A stretch of 59,650 bases of DNA from Chloroflexota bacterium (GTDB taxonomy: Bacteria; Chloroflexota; Dehalococcoidia; SM23-28-2; RBG-16-64-32): positions 1 to 59,650 of the forward strand of contig JADFQV010000004.1 of assembly GCA_022561635.1 (NCBI GenBank), given 5' to 3'. Each line of letters begins with the position of its first letter. Positions within the stretch are counted from its first letter, which is position 1. Below, piece after piece: positions 16,034 to 23,913 of this stretch. Both the position numbers and the translations under genes were made by a program. The notes under the pieces are model-generated. The model had not been told where the DNA came from. It searched no databases and worked only from the letters and a program-made list of their open reading frames with translations.

Positions 16034-16718
16034 CGCCCTCGCCCCCTCCGAGGATCGCCGCGATGCGCTCCTCCAGCTCGGACTGTTCGATCGCGCCCTG
16101 CACGTTGGTGCCGCGCTCTTCGGCCTCAAACGGGCCGATGAAGGCGCTCTCGATCACGCCGTCACGACCGATGAAGTAGGTCGCGGGCAAGCCGAGCAGC
16201 CGGTAGTCGTCGCCCACCTCACCGTCGCGGTCGATGAGCACCGGGAAGTCGATGCCGAAGTCTTCGGTGAACGGCCGGATGATCGACTCGCTCTCCTGGA
16301 GGTTCAGACCGATGACCACGAGGCCCTCGTCGCGGTGGGCGTCGTAGGCCGCGACGAACTGCGGCATCTCCTTGCGGCAGGGGCCACACCAGGTCGCCCA
16401 GAAGTTGAGCACTACGGGCTGGCCTCGGAAGTCGCTGAGGCGCGTCTCCTCACCGTCGAGCCCCTGCAGAAGGAAGTCCGGCGCCAGCGCGCCCTCCTCC
16501 GCACTGACGTTCGCGCCGAGTGGAACCATCGCCGCCGGCAGTGCGACCGGGCCGTAGCGCTCGCCGGTGTTGCTTACGCCGCCACCGTCTCCGCCGGCCT
16601 CGAGCCACCAGATGACGGCGGCGATGGCGACAACGACCGCCGCCGGGTACAGCCAGCGGCGGAGGGCGCTGCGACGCTTGGGCGCCGGGCGCGGCAGTTC
16701 GGTGGCGTCATCAGTCAT
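16020..16718 (-). CDS. TlpA/ResA-like thiol-disulfide oxidoreductase
   Basis: This 232-residue protein has a cytoplasmic basic start, one membrane anchor (about residues 21-36), then a thioredoxin fold with WATWCGPCRKEMP as the redox motif. A cis-Pro segment (GLPATYFIGRDG) follows. ResA-type proteins reduce apocytochrome c cysteines outside the membrane before haem ligation. The start is the ATG at 16718, giving a short tail before the anchor. Overlap with resB supports one operon for cytochrome c maturation. The C-terminus is Gly-rich, with a GlyGluGlyAspGly end. Confidence 0.9.
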   Translation of the reverse strand: MTDDATELPRPAPKRRSALRRWLYPAAVVVAIAAVIWWLEAGGDGGGVSNTGERYGPVALPAAMVPLGANVSAEEGALAPDFLLQGLDGEETRLSDFRGQPVVLNFWATWCGPCRKEMPQFVAAYDAHRDEGLVVIGLNLQESESIIRPFTEDFGIDFPVLIDRDGEVGDDYRLLGLPATYFIGRDGVIESAFIGPFEAEERGTNVQGAIEQSELEERIAAILGGGEGDGGG

Positions 16719-16755
16719 AGCCAGTAAAGAATACGCCGGTGGGGCGCTGCGGGCA

Positions 16756-17769
16756 TCACTCGCCGAAGAAGGCGTCCGTATAGAGAGCCCGCACGACGTC
16801 CGGCGGATCACCGTCGCCCAGGAAAGAAGAGCCGATGCGCAACTCGAAGTGCAGGTGGTTCTCGACGCCCGGGCTCGCTACCGATTCGAGCGTGCCGGAA
16901 TCGCCGACGAAGCCGACGACCTCACCCTGCGCCACGGTCGCGCCCGCAAGCAGGTCGTCCGGAACACCCTCCAGGTGACTATAGCGCGTAATGAAGCCGT
17001 CTCCGTGATCGATCCAGACCTGGCGCCCCCGGAATCGATCGAGCGAAGCGGTGTCGGTGAAGCCCTGCGCCACCACCTTCGCCAGCAGCTCGTCCAACGT
17101 GCTCTGCGTCAGCGGCTCGTAGATATGGTCCACGCGGATCACCCGGCCCGCCTTCGAGGCGAGCGCCGGCGTGCCCAGCGGGACGTCAACGCAAGCGAAG
17201 TCGGTGAAGAAGTCGACGCCCTCGTGTATTCCGGCGCGGTACTCGCGTGGCGCGTTCGGCATCTGGTTGTCGTCCGACGGGATGCAGGCGCCGGCGACGG
17301 GGATCAGCCAGCCGGTGCCCGCGGGATTGTCGATCTCGATGGTAGGCTCGGGCGCCGGCTCGTCTTCGGGCGGAACGGTCGAGCCGACTATCAGCAAGAC
17401 CTGCCCCACGCTGAGAACCGAGTCCAGCGTCAGTCCGTTCGCAGAGGCCAGCTCCTCGACCGGGATGCCGAAGCGGGCGGCGATATCCCAGAGACTGTCG
17501 CCGCTCACAATCGTGTAGTCGAAGTCGCCGGACGTGGCTGTCGGCGCCGCGGTTGGAGGGGTCGTCAGCGTCGGCGAGGGGGCGGCGGACGGCGTCTGCG
17601 TCACCTCGTCCGCGCCGGACCCGCCACCGCAGGCAGCCGACAGGAAAACGGCGGCCGCGAGGACCGCCGTCGTGGCGAAGCCGATGAGCGTTCGCCTACT
17701 TCTTAACGGGATAGCCCTCTTCCTCCATCGCCGCCTCGATGCCTCCCAGCGGTGTCTGGCCGGGATCAT
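16756..17769 (-). CDS. LysM plus M23 peptidase lipoprotein
   Basis: The 337-residue frame starts with a basic N-terminus and a hydrophobic segment ending in a lipobox (LSAAC at about residues 43-47). A Thr/Pro-rich linker follows, then a LysM domain (about 84-130, [18 protein letters not shown]) and an M23 metallopeptidase domain. The zinc ligand motifs are GIHEGVDFF and, late, HLHFEL. It probably cleaves or anchors peptidoglycan peptides at the cell surface. The only usable upstream start (ATG at 17769) overlaps copZ by more than 130 bases. No ATG, GTG or TTG lies between the copZ stop and the signal helix, so the true start is uncertain. Confidence 0.8.
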   Translation of the reverse strand: MIPARHRWEASRRRWRKRAIPLRSRRTLIGFATTAVLAAAVFLSAACGGGSGADEVTQTPSAAPSPTLTTPPTAAPTATSGDFDYTIVSGDSLWDIAARFGIPVEELASANGLTLDSVLSVGQVLLIVGSTVPPEDEPAPEPTIEIDNPAGTGWLIPVAGACIPSDDNQMPNAPREYRAGIHEGVDFFTDFACVDVPLGTPALASKAGRVIRVDHIYEPLTQSTLDELLAKVVAQGFTDTASLDRFRGRQVWIDHGDGFITRYSHLEGVPDDLLAGATVAQGEVVGFVGDSGTLESVASPGVENHLHFELRIGSSFLGDGDPPDVVRALYTDAFFGE

Positions 17770-17905
17770 ATTCGACGACCACCTGCTTGCCGTCCGGATC
17801 GCCGGATACGAACTGCACGCCAGGCAGCTTTTCGACCGACTTGCGTATCGTCTGGATGCAGTGGTCGCAGGATATCTCGGGGGCCTCCAGGGTCGCGCGC
17901 TCCAT
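17696..17905 (-). CDS. CopZ-like heavy-metal-associated protein
   Basis: This 69-residue HMA-domain protein has the metal-binding motif SCDHC near residues 12-16, followed by the ferredoxin-like fold ending in EEEGYPVKK. It probably carries Cu(I) or another soft metal to a partner. The ATG at 17905 was chosen because GGAGG lies six bases upstream. It lies far from the csoR-copA operon at 22286-27411, between a cell-wall amidation pair and the M23 gene, and shares coding sequence with the start region of the latter. Confidence 0.8.
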   Translation of the reverse strand: MERATLEAPEISCDHCIQTIRKSVEKLPGVQFVSGDPDGKQVVVEYDPGQTPLGGIEAAMEEEGYPVKK

Positions 17906-17926
17906 CGTCAACCTCCTCAGTCAACT

Positions 17927-18673
17927 TCAGCGGCGGATTATGCTCCGCCGCGTCGCCAGACGCAACGCTTCGGCGTGCGCCTGCTCTTCTACCATATCGT
18001 CCAGCGGCGCCAGCCGCACGTCGCCGTTCTCCCCGGCCAGCGCCAGGGCGAGGAGGTGGTCAGCGAAGCGCGGGTTCTTGGGCAGCAACGAGCCGTGCAG
18101 GTACGTCCCGTAAACGTTGCGGCAGACGGCGCCCTCGCCACCGTCGTCGCCGTTGTTGCCGAAACCCGTCACGACGCTACCGAGGGGGCGCGCCCGCGGG
18201 CCCAGGTGCGTTCGCCCACCGTGGTTCTCGAAGCCGACCAGCGTCTCCCCCTCCCACTCGATGACCACGTTGCCGATGAAGCGCTTGGCGTCCGGCCCCG
18301 GGTGCTCCGTCCAGAGGTCGAGCAGGCCGACGCCCGGCAGCTCCCCACCATCCGCCGAGCGATAGTACGCGCCCATCAGCTGATAACCGCCGCAGACGGC
18401 CAGCAGCACGCCGTCGCGTTCAACGTACTCCTGGAGCGCCTCGCCTTTGACGTCGCGCAGGTCGTCCACCACGCGGCGCTGTTCGGCGTCCTGCGCGCCG
18501 CCGATGAAGACGAGATCGTAAGCGCCGGGATCGAAGGCGTCGCCGATCGAAAGCTCGTCAAGCTCGAACTCGATCTCGCGGCCCCTGCAGCGACGCTCGA
18601 AGCACATGATGTTGCCGCGATCACCGTAGATGTTCATCAGCTTCGGGTAGAGGTGCGCGAGACGTAATTTCAC
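17927..18673 (-). CDS. gatD: GatD-type glutamine amidotransferase (lipid II amidation)
   Basis: This 248-residue class I glutamine amidotransferase has the nucleophile Cys94 in AVCGGYQLMG and the catalytic His193 in YGTYLHGSLLPKNP. The GDRGN opening and the length match GatD. With MurT it amidates the D-glutamate alpha-carboxyl of lipid II, producing D-isoglutamine in peptidoglycan. It overlaps murT by four bases (ATGA), and the pair is an obligate complex. CobB/CobQ-like amidotransferases are related, but the MurT partner settles the call. Confidence 0.93.
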   Translation of the reverse strand: MKLRLAHLYPKLMNIYGDRGNIMCFERRCRGREIEFELDELSIGDAFDPGAYDLVFIGGAQDAEQRRVVDDLRDVKGEALQEYVERDGVLLAVCGGYQLMGAYYRSADGGELPGVGLLDLWTEHPGPDAKRFIGNVVIEWEGETLVGFENHGGRTHLGPRARPLGSVVTGFGNNGDDGGEGAVCRNVYGTYLHGSLLPKNPRFADHLLALALAGENGDVRLAPLDDMVEEQAHAEALRLATRRSIIRR

Positions 18674-20064
18674 CGCGCGTCGCCCTCCCAGAATGCCCCG
18701 CGGCCCGACCAGCGGCCGAGGATGTTGCGCACGTCCAGCATCGCCGTGTAGGTCGGAATCACGTACAGCGTGCCGCCCTCCGGCGTGGCGGCGATCGCCT
18801 GCCGCAGCGCCAGCTTGGCATCGTGCTCGACTTCAGGCCGCTCACCAAGGCCGGCGTACTTCAGGCGCAACGCCATGTCCCAGGCGCGCCGCCCGGAGAC
18901 GACGAGCGAGGCGACGCCCCCGGACAACAGCTCGAAGTCGACGTCCCAGATCCAGGAGATGTCCCGCCCGTCGGCGATATCGTCGTTGAGGAAGACGGCC
19001 AGGTGCTTCGGCGCGCCGTCCGCGGTGATGGTGCGGATCACCTGGTTCACGCCCGCCGGGTTCTTGGCGAGGATCACCTGCACCTCGCGGCCGTCGACCG
19101 CCAGCCGTTCCTGGCGCCCGAACGCGGCGGTGACACCGGCCAGACCCTGCTCGATCGCCTTCGTTTCGATGCCTAGCGCAACGGCGAGGGCGGTCGCCGC
19201 GGCGGCGTTATAGGCGTTGTAGAGGCCGACGAGCGGCAGGCGCACACTAACTTCGCCGGCGAGCGTCCTCAGCGTCACGTTCATCCCATCGTTCGCCGTC
19301 GTCAGCGCCGAGACGGCGACGTCCGGCGTTGGCCGCGCGCGGTGGCAGCCGGGGCAGCGCCAGTGGCCGAGATGTCCGTAGAACACCACCGCGTACTCCA
19401 ACTCGGACCCGCAGGCGTAACACCAGCGCGCGTCCGCGGCGTGCTCCAGCGACCCGCCGGCCTGCGTCTCATCGTCGACGCCGTAGAGGACAACCTTGCC
19501 CAGCGCGACGTCTGAAAGAGAGGCGACGGCCGGATCGTCGGCGTTCAGCGCCAGCGTCACCTCGGCCGGGAAGGAGCGCACGGCCGCCCGCCAGAGGGTG
19601 GCGACGGTCTCAACTTCGCCGTAGCGGTCGAGCTGATCGCGGAAGAGGTTCGTGAAGAGCACGGCCCGGGGTTCGACGCTGCGGGCGACCAGCGGCATCG
19701 TCGCCTCGTCCACCTCGAAGATGCCGATGCGCTTCTTGGGCGCCGAAAAGCTGCCGTCCCAGCGTACCGATCCGGCGAGGGCCGCGGCGACACCGCGCAT
19801 CATGTTCGAGCCCTCGCGGTTCGCCACCGGCCGCAGGCCGGCCTTCCGGCAGATGCCGCGCACCATGCGCGCCGTCGTCGTCTTGCCGTTGGTGCCGGTG
19901 ACGAGCGCGCTGCCCTGCCCCAGGCGCGCAGCCAGCGTCGGCACAAGGCCGGGATCGAGGCGTTCGGCGACCAGGCCGGGGAGCGCCGTTCCGCCGCCGC
20001 GACGCAGGCCGCGGCTGAGCGCGGCGACGGTGCGGGCGGCGAGGATGGCGGCAGTTAGTCTCAC
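18670..20064 (-). CDS. murT: MurT-type lipid II isoglutaminyl synthase subunit
   Basis: This 464-residue Mur-ligase-like protein has the P-loop TGTNGKTTTARM near residues 56-66, and a Mur central domain with a four-cysteine zinc ribbon inserted (CYACG ... CPGCH). The C-terminal domain is of the DUF1727 type. It activates the lipid II D-glutamate with ATP, and GatD supplies ammonia. The GTG at 20064 was chosen; it is the only start before the hydrophobic VRLTAAILAARTVAAL segment that does not enter the divergent acetyltransferase gene far. The pair indicates amidated peptidoglycan, usually a Gram-positive trait. Confidence 0.93.
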   Translation of the reverse strand: MRLTAAILAARTVAALSRGLRRGGGTALPGLVAERLDPGLVPTLAARLGQGSALVTGTNGKTTTARMVRGICRKAGLRPVANREGSNMMRGVAAALAGSVRWDGSFSAPKKRIGIFEVDEATMPLVARSVEPRAVLFTNLFRDQLDRYGEVETVATLWRAAVRSFPAEVTLALNADDPAVASLSDVALGKVVLYGVDDETQAGGSLEHAADARWCYACGSELEYAVVFYGHLGHWRCPGCHRARPTPDVAVSALTTANDGMNVTLRTLAGEVSVRLPLVGLYNAYNAAAATALAVALGIETKAIEQGLAGVTAAFGRQERLAVDGREVQVILAKNPAGVNQVIRTITADGAPKHLAVFLNDDIADGRDISWIWDVDFELLSGGVASLVVSGRRAWDMALRLKYAGLGERPEVEHDAKLALRQAIAATPEGGTLYVIPTYTAMLDVRNILGRWSGRGAFWEGDAR

Positions 20065-20118
20065 GTCTGAGATTCTAAACGCTTGCCATCTCTGACGGTG
20101 ACGGTGACAATGCGTGAG

Positions 20119-21342
20119 ATGTCTATCGAATATCGCCACATCAAGGACGAGGACTTCGAGGAGATCGCGAAACTGGAAGCGATCGCCTTCTATGGCCGTC
20201 CGCGCGAAGAGGACACCGCCCTGATGCGCAAGAACTTCCAGCCGGAGTGGACACTAGCCGCCTTCGACGACGGCAAGCCTGTCGCCTCCGTTCGCACGCT
20301 CCCCAGCGTGCGCCTGATGCACGGCACGAAGACTCCGTTCGGACTGATCTCACCAGTGACCTGCTACGCGGCTTATCGGCGACAGGGGCACGTGGCGAAG
20401 CTGCTCGTGCGGTCGCTGGAGCTGATGAAGGAGCGTGGGCAGCCAATCTCGGGGCTCTACACTCCGCATGACGCGCTCTACCGCCGCTACGGCTGGGAGC
20501 GCGCCGAGGAGAAGCGTAGCCTCAGCTTCGATCCCGGCCGGCTCGAGTTCCGCACACCGGCCCCACGCGGGAAGACACGGCCGGCGACCCAGGACGACTG
20601 GAAGACGCTCGACGCCATCTACCGCCAGCACGTCGATCCGCTCAACGGAGCGCTCATTCGCGTCGAGAATTGGTGGCGGTTCTTCGTCCTGATCGACTTT
20701 GAAAGCAAGGGCCAGCGGGAACGCGACATCGTGGTCTGGGTGGACGAGTCAGGCGAAGACCGGGGCTACGTCGTCTACCAGAACCGCCCGACGGGACAGC
20801 GGGAAAACGGCTGGCCGCAACAAGAGATCTTTTTGCGCGACTTCGTAGCGCTCGACGCCGGCGCTTACCGCGGCCTCTGGCAGCACATCCTGACGCACGA
20901 TCTGGCGTCAAACGTCGTCTACGAGTCGCACCCGGATGACCCGTTCGTGGACCTCTGCGAGGATCCGTTCGTCGTCACGGTGAAGCGGGGCGAGGGGCCG
21001 ATGATCCGGATCGTGGACGTCGAGGGCGCGATCGCCTCCCGGCCGTACTCCGGCGGCAGTTCAGCGTCGTTCACCGTGCGCATCAGCGACGAGAGCGCGC
21101 CCTGGAACGAGGGCGTCTGGCACCTCGAAGCTGGCGAAGGCGGGATGCGTGCCAAAAAGACGGACGCCGCAGCCGACGTCGAGATGAGCGTCAACTTCCT
21201 GGCGCCGCTTTACACCGGCTTCCGGACGGCGGAAACGCTGGCGGCCGCCGGCATGATCACGGTGCACAGGGCCGAGGCGCTGGCCGAGATCACGAACGCC
21301 TTCGCGGTCACCGACCCACCGTTCACGCAAGACTACTACTAG
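20119..21342 (+). CDS. Eis-like GNAT N-acetyltransferase
   Basis: This 407-residue protein has the Eis-family layout. An N-terminal GNAT domain carries an acetyl-CoA loop (YRRQGHVAKLLV near residue 90), a second GNAT-like domain follows, and a C-terminal sterol-carrier-like domain ends the chain (about residues 300-400). Eis-type enzymes acetylate amines such as aminoglycoside or lysine side chains, and the natural substrate here is unknown. The ATG at 20119 is preferred for its SIEYR start, but the ATG at 20110 is also possible. It is divergent from murT with a short shared intergenic region. Confidence 0.8.
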   Translation: MSIEYRHIKDEDFEEIAKLEAIAFYGRPREEDTALMRKNFQPEWTLAAFDDGKPVASVRTLPSVRLMHGTKTPFGLISPVTCYAAYRRQGHVAKLLVRSLELMKERGQPISGLYTPHDALYRRYGWERAEEKRSLSFDPGRLEFRTPAPRGKTRPATQDDWKTLDAIYRQHVDPLNGALIRVENWWRFFVLIDFESKGQRERDIVVWVDESGEDRGYVVYQNRPTGQRENGWPQQEIFLRDFVALDAGAYRGLWQHILTHDLASNVVYESHPDDPFVDLCEDPFVVTVKRGEGPMIRIVDVEGAIASRPYSGGSSASFTVRISDESAPWNEGVWHLEAGEGGMRAKKTDAAADVEMSVNFLAPLYTGFRTAETLAAAGMITVHRAEALAEITNAFAVTDPPFTQDYY

Positions 21343-22199
21343 CCGCGGCGGCTCTCGATCAGGGCCCGCATCTCGCCGCGCGACAGGCCGTCCTCCAGCG
21401 ACGTCATCGTTCCGGGGCCGAGCAGCTCTTCGGACAGCTTTTTGACTCCGCCCACAGCCGCGAAGAGAAACATGCTTCCGAAGCTGACGCGGGCGACACC
21501 CAGCTCCTGCAGCTCAGGCACGCTGGGCGAGCCGGGACCAGCGATGACGCTGACCGGCGCCGGCACCTCCGCGGCGAACGTGCGGATCGTCTCGCTGTCC
21601 GTGATGCCCCAGGTGAAGACGCACTCGGCGCCGGCTTCGGCGAAGGCCTGCCCACGACGGACCGCCTCGGCGAGCGCCGCCGGCGGGTCATCGCGCAGCG
21701 CCAGGAAGGCGTCGGTGCGGGCGTTGAGCAGGAACTCGGAGCCCAGCTCCCGGCGGGCGTCCATGAAGGCGGCGATCTTCTCCAGCTGTCCCTCGAGCGG
21801 CAGGAGCGAGAGTCCGTCGTCTCCGTGCACGCCGTCCTCCATGTTCATGCCGACGACGCCGCCCGCGACGAACGCGCGCACGGTCTCCCTCACCTCGTCG
21901 GGGCCACCGAAGCCGTCCTCGCCGTCAGCGTTGACCGGCACGTCGACGGCACCGGCGATCTCGCTCATCAGCGCGACCGTCCGCTCGCGGCCGACGTTGC
22001 GGTCCGGCCGACCGGAGGCGTTGGCGATCGCCGAGCTGCTACCCTGCACGGCCTTGAAGCCGAGGTGCTGGAAGAGGAGCGCGCTGAGGACGTTGAACGC
22101 GCCGGGCATGATCAGGATTTCGGGCGCTTGCAGCAGGTCGCGCAGGCGGCGGCATTTCTCGTTGGTGGCGGCTATTAGATCAGCGGAAACTTCTGGCAC
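21339..22199 (-). CDS. PEP mutase / isocitrate lyase superfamily enzyme
   Basis: This 286-residue TIM-barrel protein carries the superfamily motifs NADGEDGFGG (Mg-binding loop near 98-107), GMNMEDGVHGDD and LNARTDAFL. It lacks the KKCGH of true isocitrate lyase and resembles the small PEP-mutase-like lyases (oxaloacetate or methylisocitrate-type C-C or C-P bond enzymes). The substrate is not assignable. The GTG at 22199 follows a GGAGG site, and TATACT lies near 22219-22224 as a possible -10. Its stop overlaps that of the convergent acetyltransferase. Confidence 0.8.
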   Translation of the reverse strand: MPEVSADLIAATNEKCRRLRDLLQAPEILIMPGAFNVLSALLFQHLGFKAVQGSSSAIANASGRPDRNVGRERTVALMSEIAGAVDVPVNADGEDGFGGPDEVRETVRAFVAGGVVGMNMEDGVHGDDGLSLLPLEGQLEKIAAFMDARRELGSEFLLNARTDAFLALRDDPPAALAEAVRRGQAFAEAGAECVFTWGITDSETIRTFAAEVPAPVSVIAGPGSPSVPELQELGVARVSFGSMFLFAAVGGVKKLSEELLGPGTMTSLEDGLSRGEMRALIESRRG

Positions 22200-22285
22200 G
22201 GGTCACCTCCGCCGCCAGAGTATACCGGGGCCGCCGGGCGTCGGCTAGACGACTTCGTCGGCCCGGCGTTGGCTTGCGCTCAGTG

Positions 22286-22687
22286 TCACTTCGTCGCGTA
22301 CTTCTCCGGCTCCGCGTCGAACGACTCTTTGCAGTTGAGGTTGCAGAAGTAGTGCGTCTGCCCCTCGAACTCCGAGGAACCCGCGGCCTTTGCGGGGTCG
22401 ATCTCCATCCCGCAGACGGGATCCTTGACGAGCTTCTCCAGGACAACCTCCTCCGAAACGGTGGACTCCGTCGTTTCTCTGCCAGCCCGCTCCCGCAGCA
22501 GCGAAGGCACGATCGGCATGAGGATGATCATCGTCAGCAGGAAGACCCATCCCGCGCCGCCGATGCGCGCCACCCAGCCGTAGCCGGCGGCGGTCGCCAG
22601 GCCGAAGAGGACAACCGCGGCGAGCGACGCACTAGCCGTGTAGATGACGGCCGAAACCGTGTTCACGTTGTCGTCGCTGATCCTCAT
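22286..22687 (-). CDS. Membrane protein with C-terminal YHS domain
   Basis: This 133-residue protein has two hydrophobic segments (about residues 10-35 and 42-62), a short linker, then a YHS (TRASH-like) metal-binding domain. The domain has DPVCGMEIDPAKA and YFCNLNCKESF (Cys, Cys-x2-Cys). YHS domains bind copper or other soft metals and often sit next to copper ATPases. It is the last gene of the csoR-methyltransferase-copA-M28-YHS run and overlaps the M28 gene by four bases, so a copper-handling role is likely. Confidence 0.8.
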   Translation of the reverse strand: MRISDDNVNTVSAVIYTASASLAAVVLFGLATAAGYGWVARIGGAGWVFLLTMIILMPIVPSLLRERAGRETTESTVSEEVVLEKLVKDPVCGMEIDPAKAAGSSEFEGQTHYFCNLNCKESFDAEPEKYATK

Positions 22688-23913
22688 CGCTTGGCCTCCA
22701 AAGCTTCATCGGTCTGAGATCTCTGCGTGCTCTCGTATCGCTCGATCATCGCCCGGATGAAGTCGTACGCCTTCACGACGGAACCGATGTCAACGTTATC
22801 CGGGGTATCTGTGCTCCAGTGGTAGTGGGGGATGAAGCCGGCAGCGTTGACAGAGGCAACCGTGACAGCCGGTATCCCGCGGTGTGTAGCGACAAGAGCG
22901 TCACTGGCGAATGGAGCAGTCTTGACGGCGCGAACTCCCGTGGAGCTGGGATCACGGGCTGCCCTGGCGGCGAGATCGAGCGCAGCCTCATCGTATCGGT
23001 AGCGCCGGAGGAAACCTTCGCCTTCAAAGTAGACGACCTCGCCGGAGCCGCACATCTCAATCGCGATGAACAAGGGCTGCTTCTGGCGCAGCTCTTCTTG
23101 ATGTCGTTCTAGTAACGCCTTGATGCCTCCCAAAAAGCCCTCTTCGCTTCCCGTTGACACAAACCACACATCCAGGCCTTCGGGCGGCGCTGAGGCGATG
23201 CTCTCAGCGAGCGCGAGCAAGACAGCGACGCCGCTGGCGTTGTCATTGGCACCAGGTGATACAGGCGAGCGCGAGTTATCGAAGAACAATGCAGCATACG
23301 CAAGACACACGAGGCCTCCTGCAATAAGCAACCCGCTCGTGATCGCGCCGCCGGCCCCGATCGCCGACATGGAGGCGGCCACAGTCACGATCAGAATCGC
23401 GATGAAGAGGATGTACAGGGGTGGCGGTGAGCCGCGGCCGCGCGCAATCAACCAGGGGTGAAACGCTGATCCCGAGCGCGCGGCGTCGTGATGTGCACCA
23501 ATCAGCAGGGTCGCAGACGCCGCCCGGTTGCCCGATCGCGCCAGCACGTTCCAAGAGACGCGCTTGGGGAAAAGGCTGCCCAGCAGCCGAAATCGTGCAG
23601 TCAGTTCGCCCCAGACGGAGATGGCGACGATAGCTGCGACAATGGCACCGGCGACGGCGAGCTGCTGTCCAAAGAAGAGAGGGAGGCTGGCTGCCACAGC
23701 CGCCACGAGCAAGTGCGAGCCCCAGATAACGCCGTAGTCCGGGTTAAAACGGAAAGACTCGATCTCTGCTGACAGACCCAAGCCAGCCAGCCGCTCGCGC
23801 AGCCAGTCAGCCGCTGCGTGCTCGCCTGCCGACGCAGGTGGTCGTGGGATCGCTGCCAGGGCGCGAATGTCGGCCGCCATCCGAGTTGCCAGACCGACCT
23901 GCCCCCCGTCCAC
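22684..23913 (-). CDS. M28-family zinc aminopeptidase with internal membrane segments
   Basis: This 409-residue protein has M28 peptidase metal ligands: GAHHDAA (about 140-145), GANDNASG (221-228), the GSEEGF acid pair, and a late HYHWSTDTPDN histidine. Two blocks of hydrophobic sequence (about 66-104 and 165-212) interrupt the domain and suggest four membrane crossings. It should remove N-terminal amino acids or cleave small peptides at the membrane surface. Its GTG start directly follows the copA stop (TGAGTG), and it overlaps the YHS gene, so it is inside the copper operon. No known copper role explains it. Confidence 0.78.
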   Translation of the reverse strand: MDGGQVGLATRMAADIRALAAIPRPPASAGEHAAADWLRERLAGLGLSAEIESFRFNPDYGVIWGSHLLVAAVAASLPLFFGQQLAVAGAIVAAIVAISVWGELTARFRLLGSLFPKRVSWNVLARSGNRAASATLLIGAHHDAARSGSAFHPWLIARGRGSPPPLYILFIAILIVTVAASMSAIGAGGAITSGLLIAGGLVCLAYAALFFDNSRSPVSPGANDNASGVAVLLALAESIASAPPEGLDVWFVSTGSEEGFLGGIKALLERHQEELRQKQPLFIAIEMCGSGEVVYFEGEGFLRRYRYDEAALDLAARAARDPSSTGVRAVKTAPFASDALVATHRGIPAVTVASVNAAGFIPHYHWSTDTPDNVDIGSVVKAYDFIRAMIERYESTQRSQTDEALEAKR

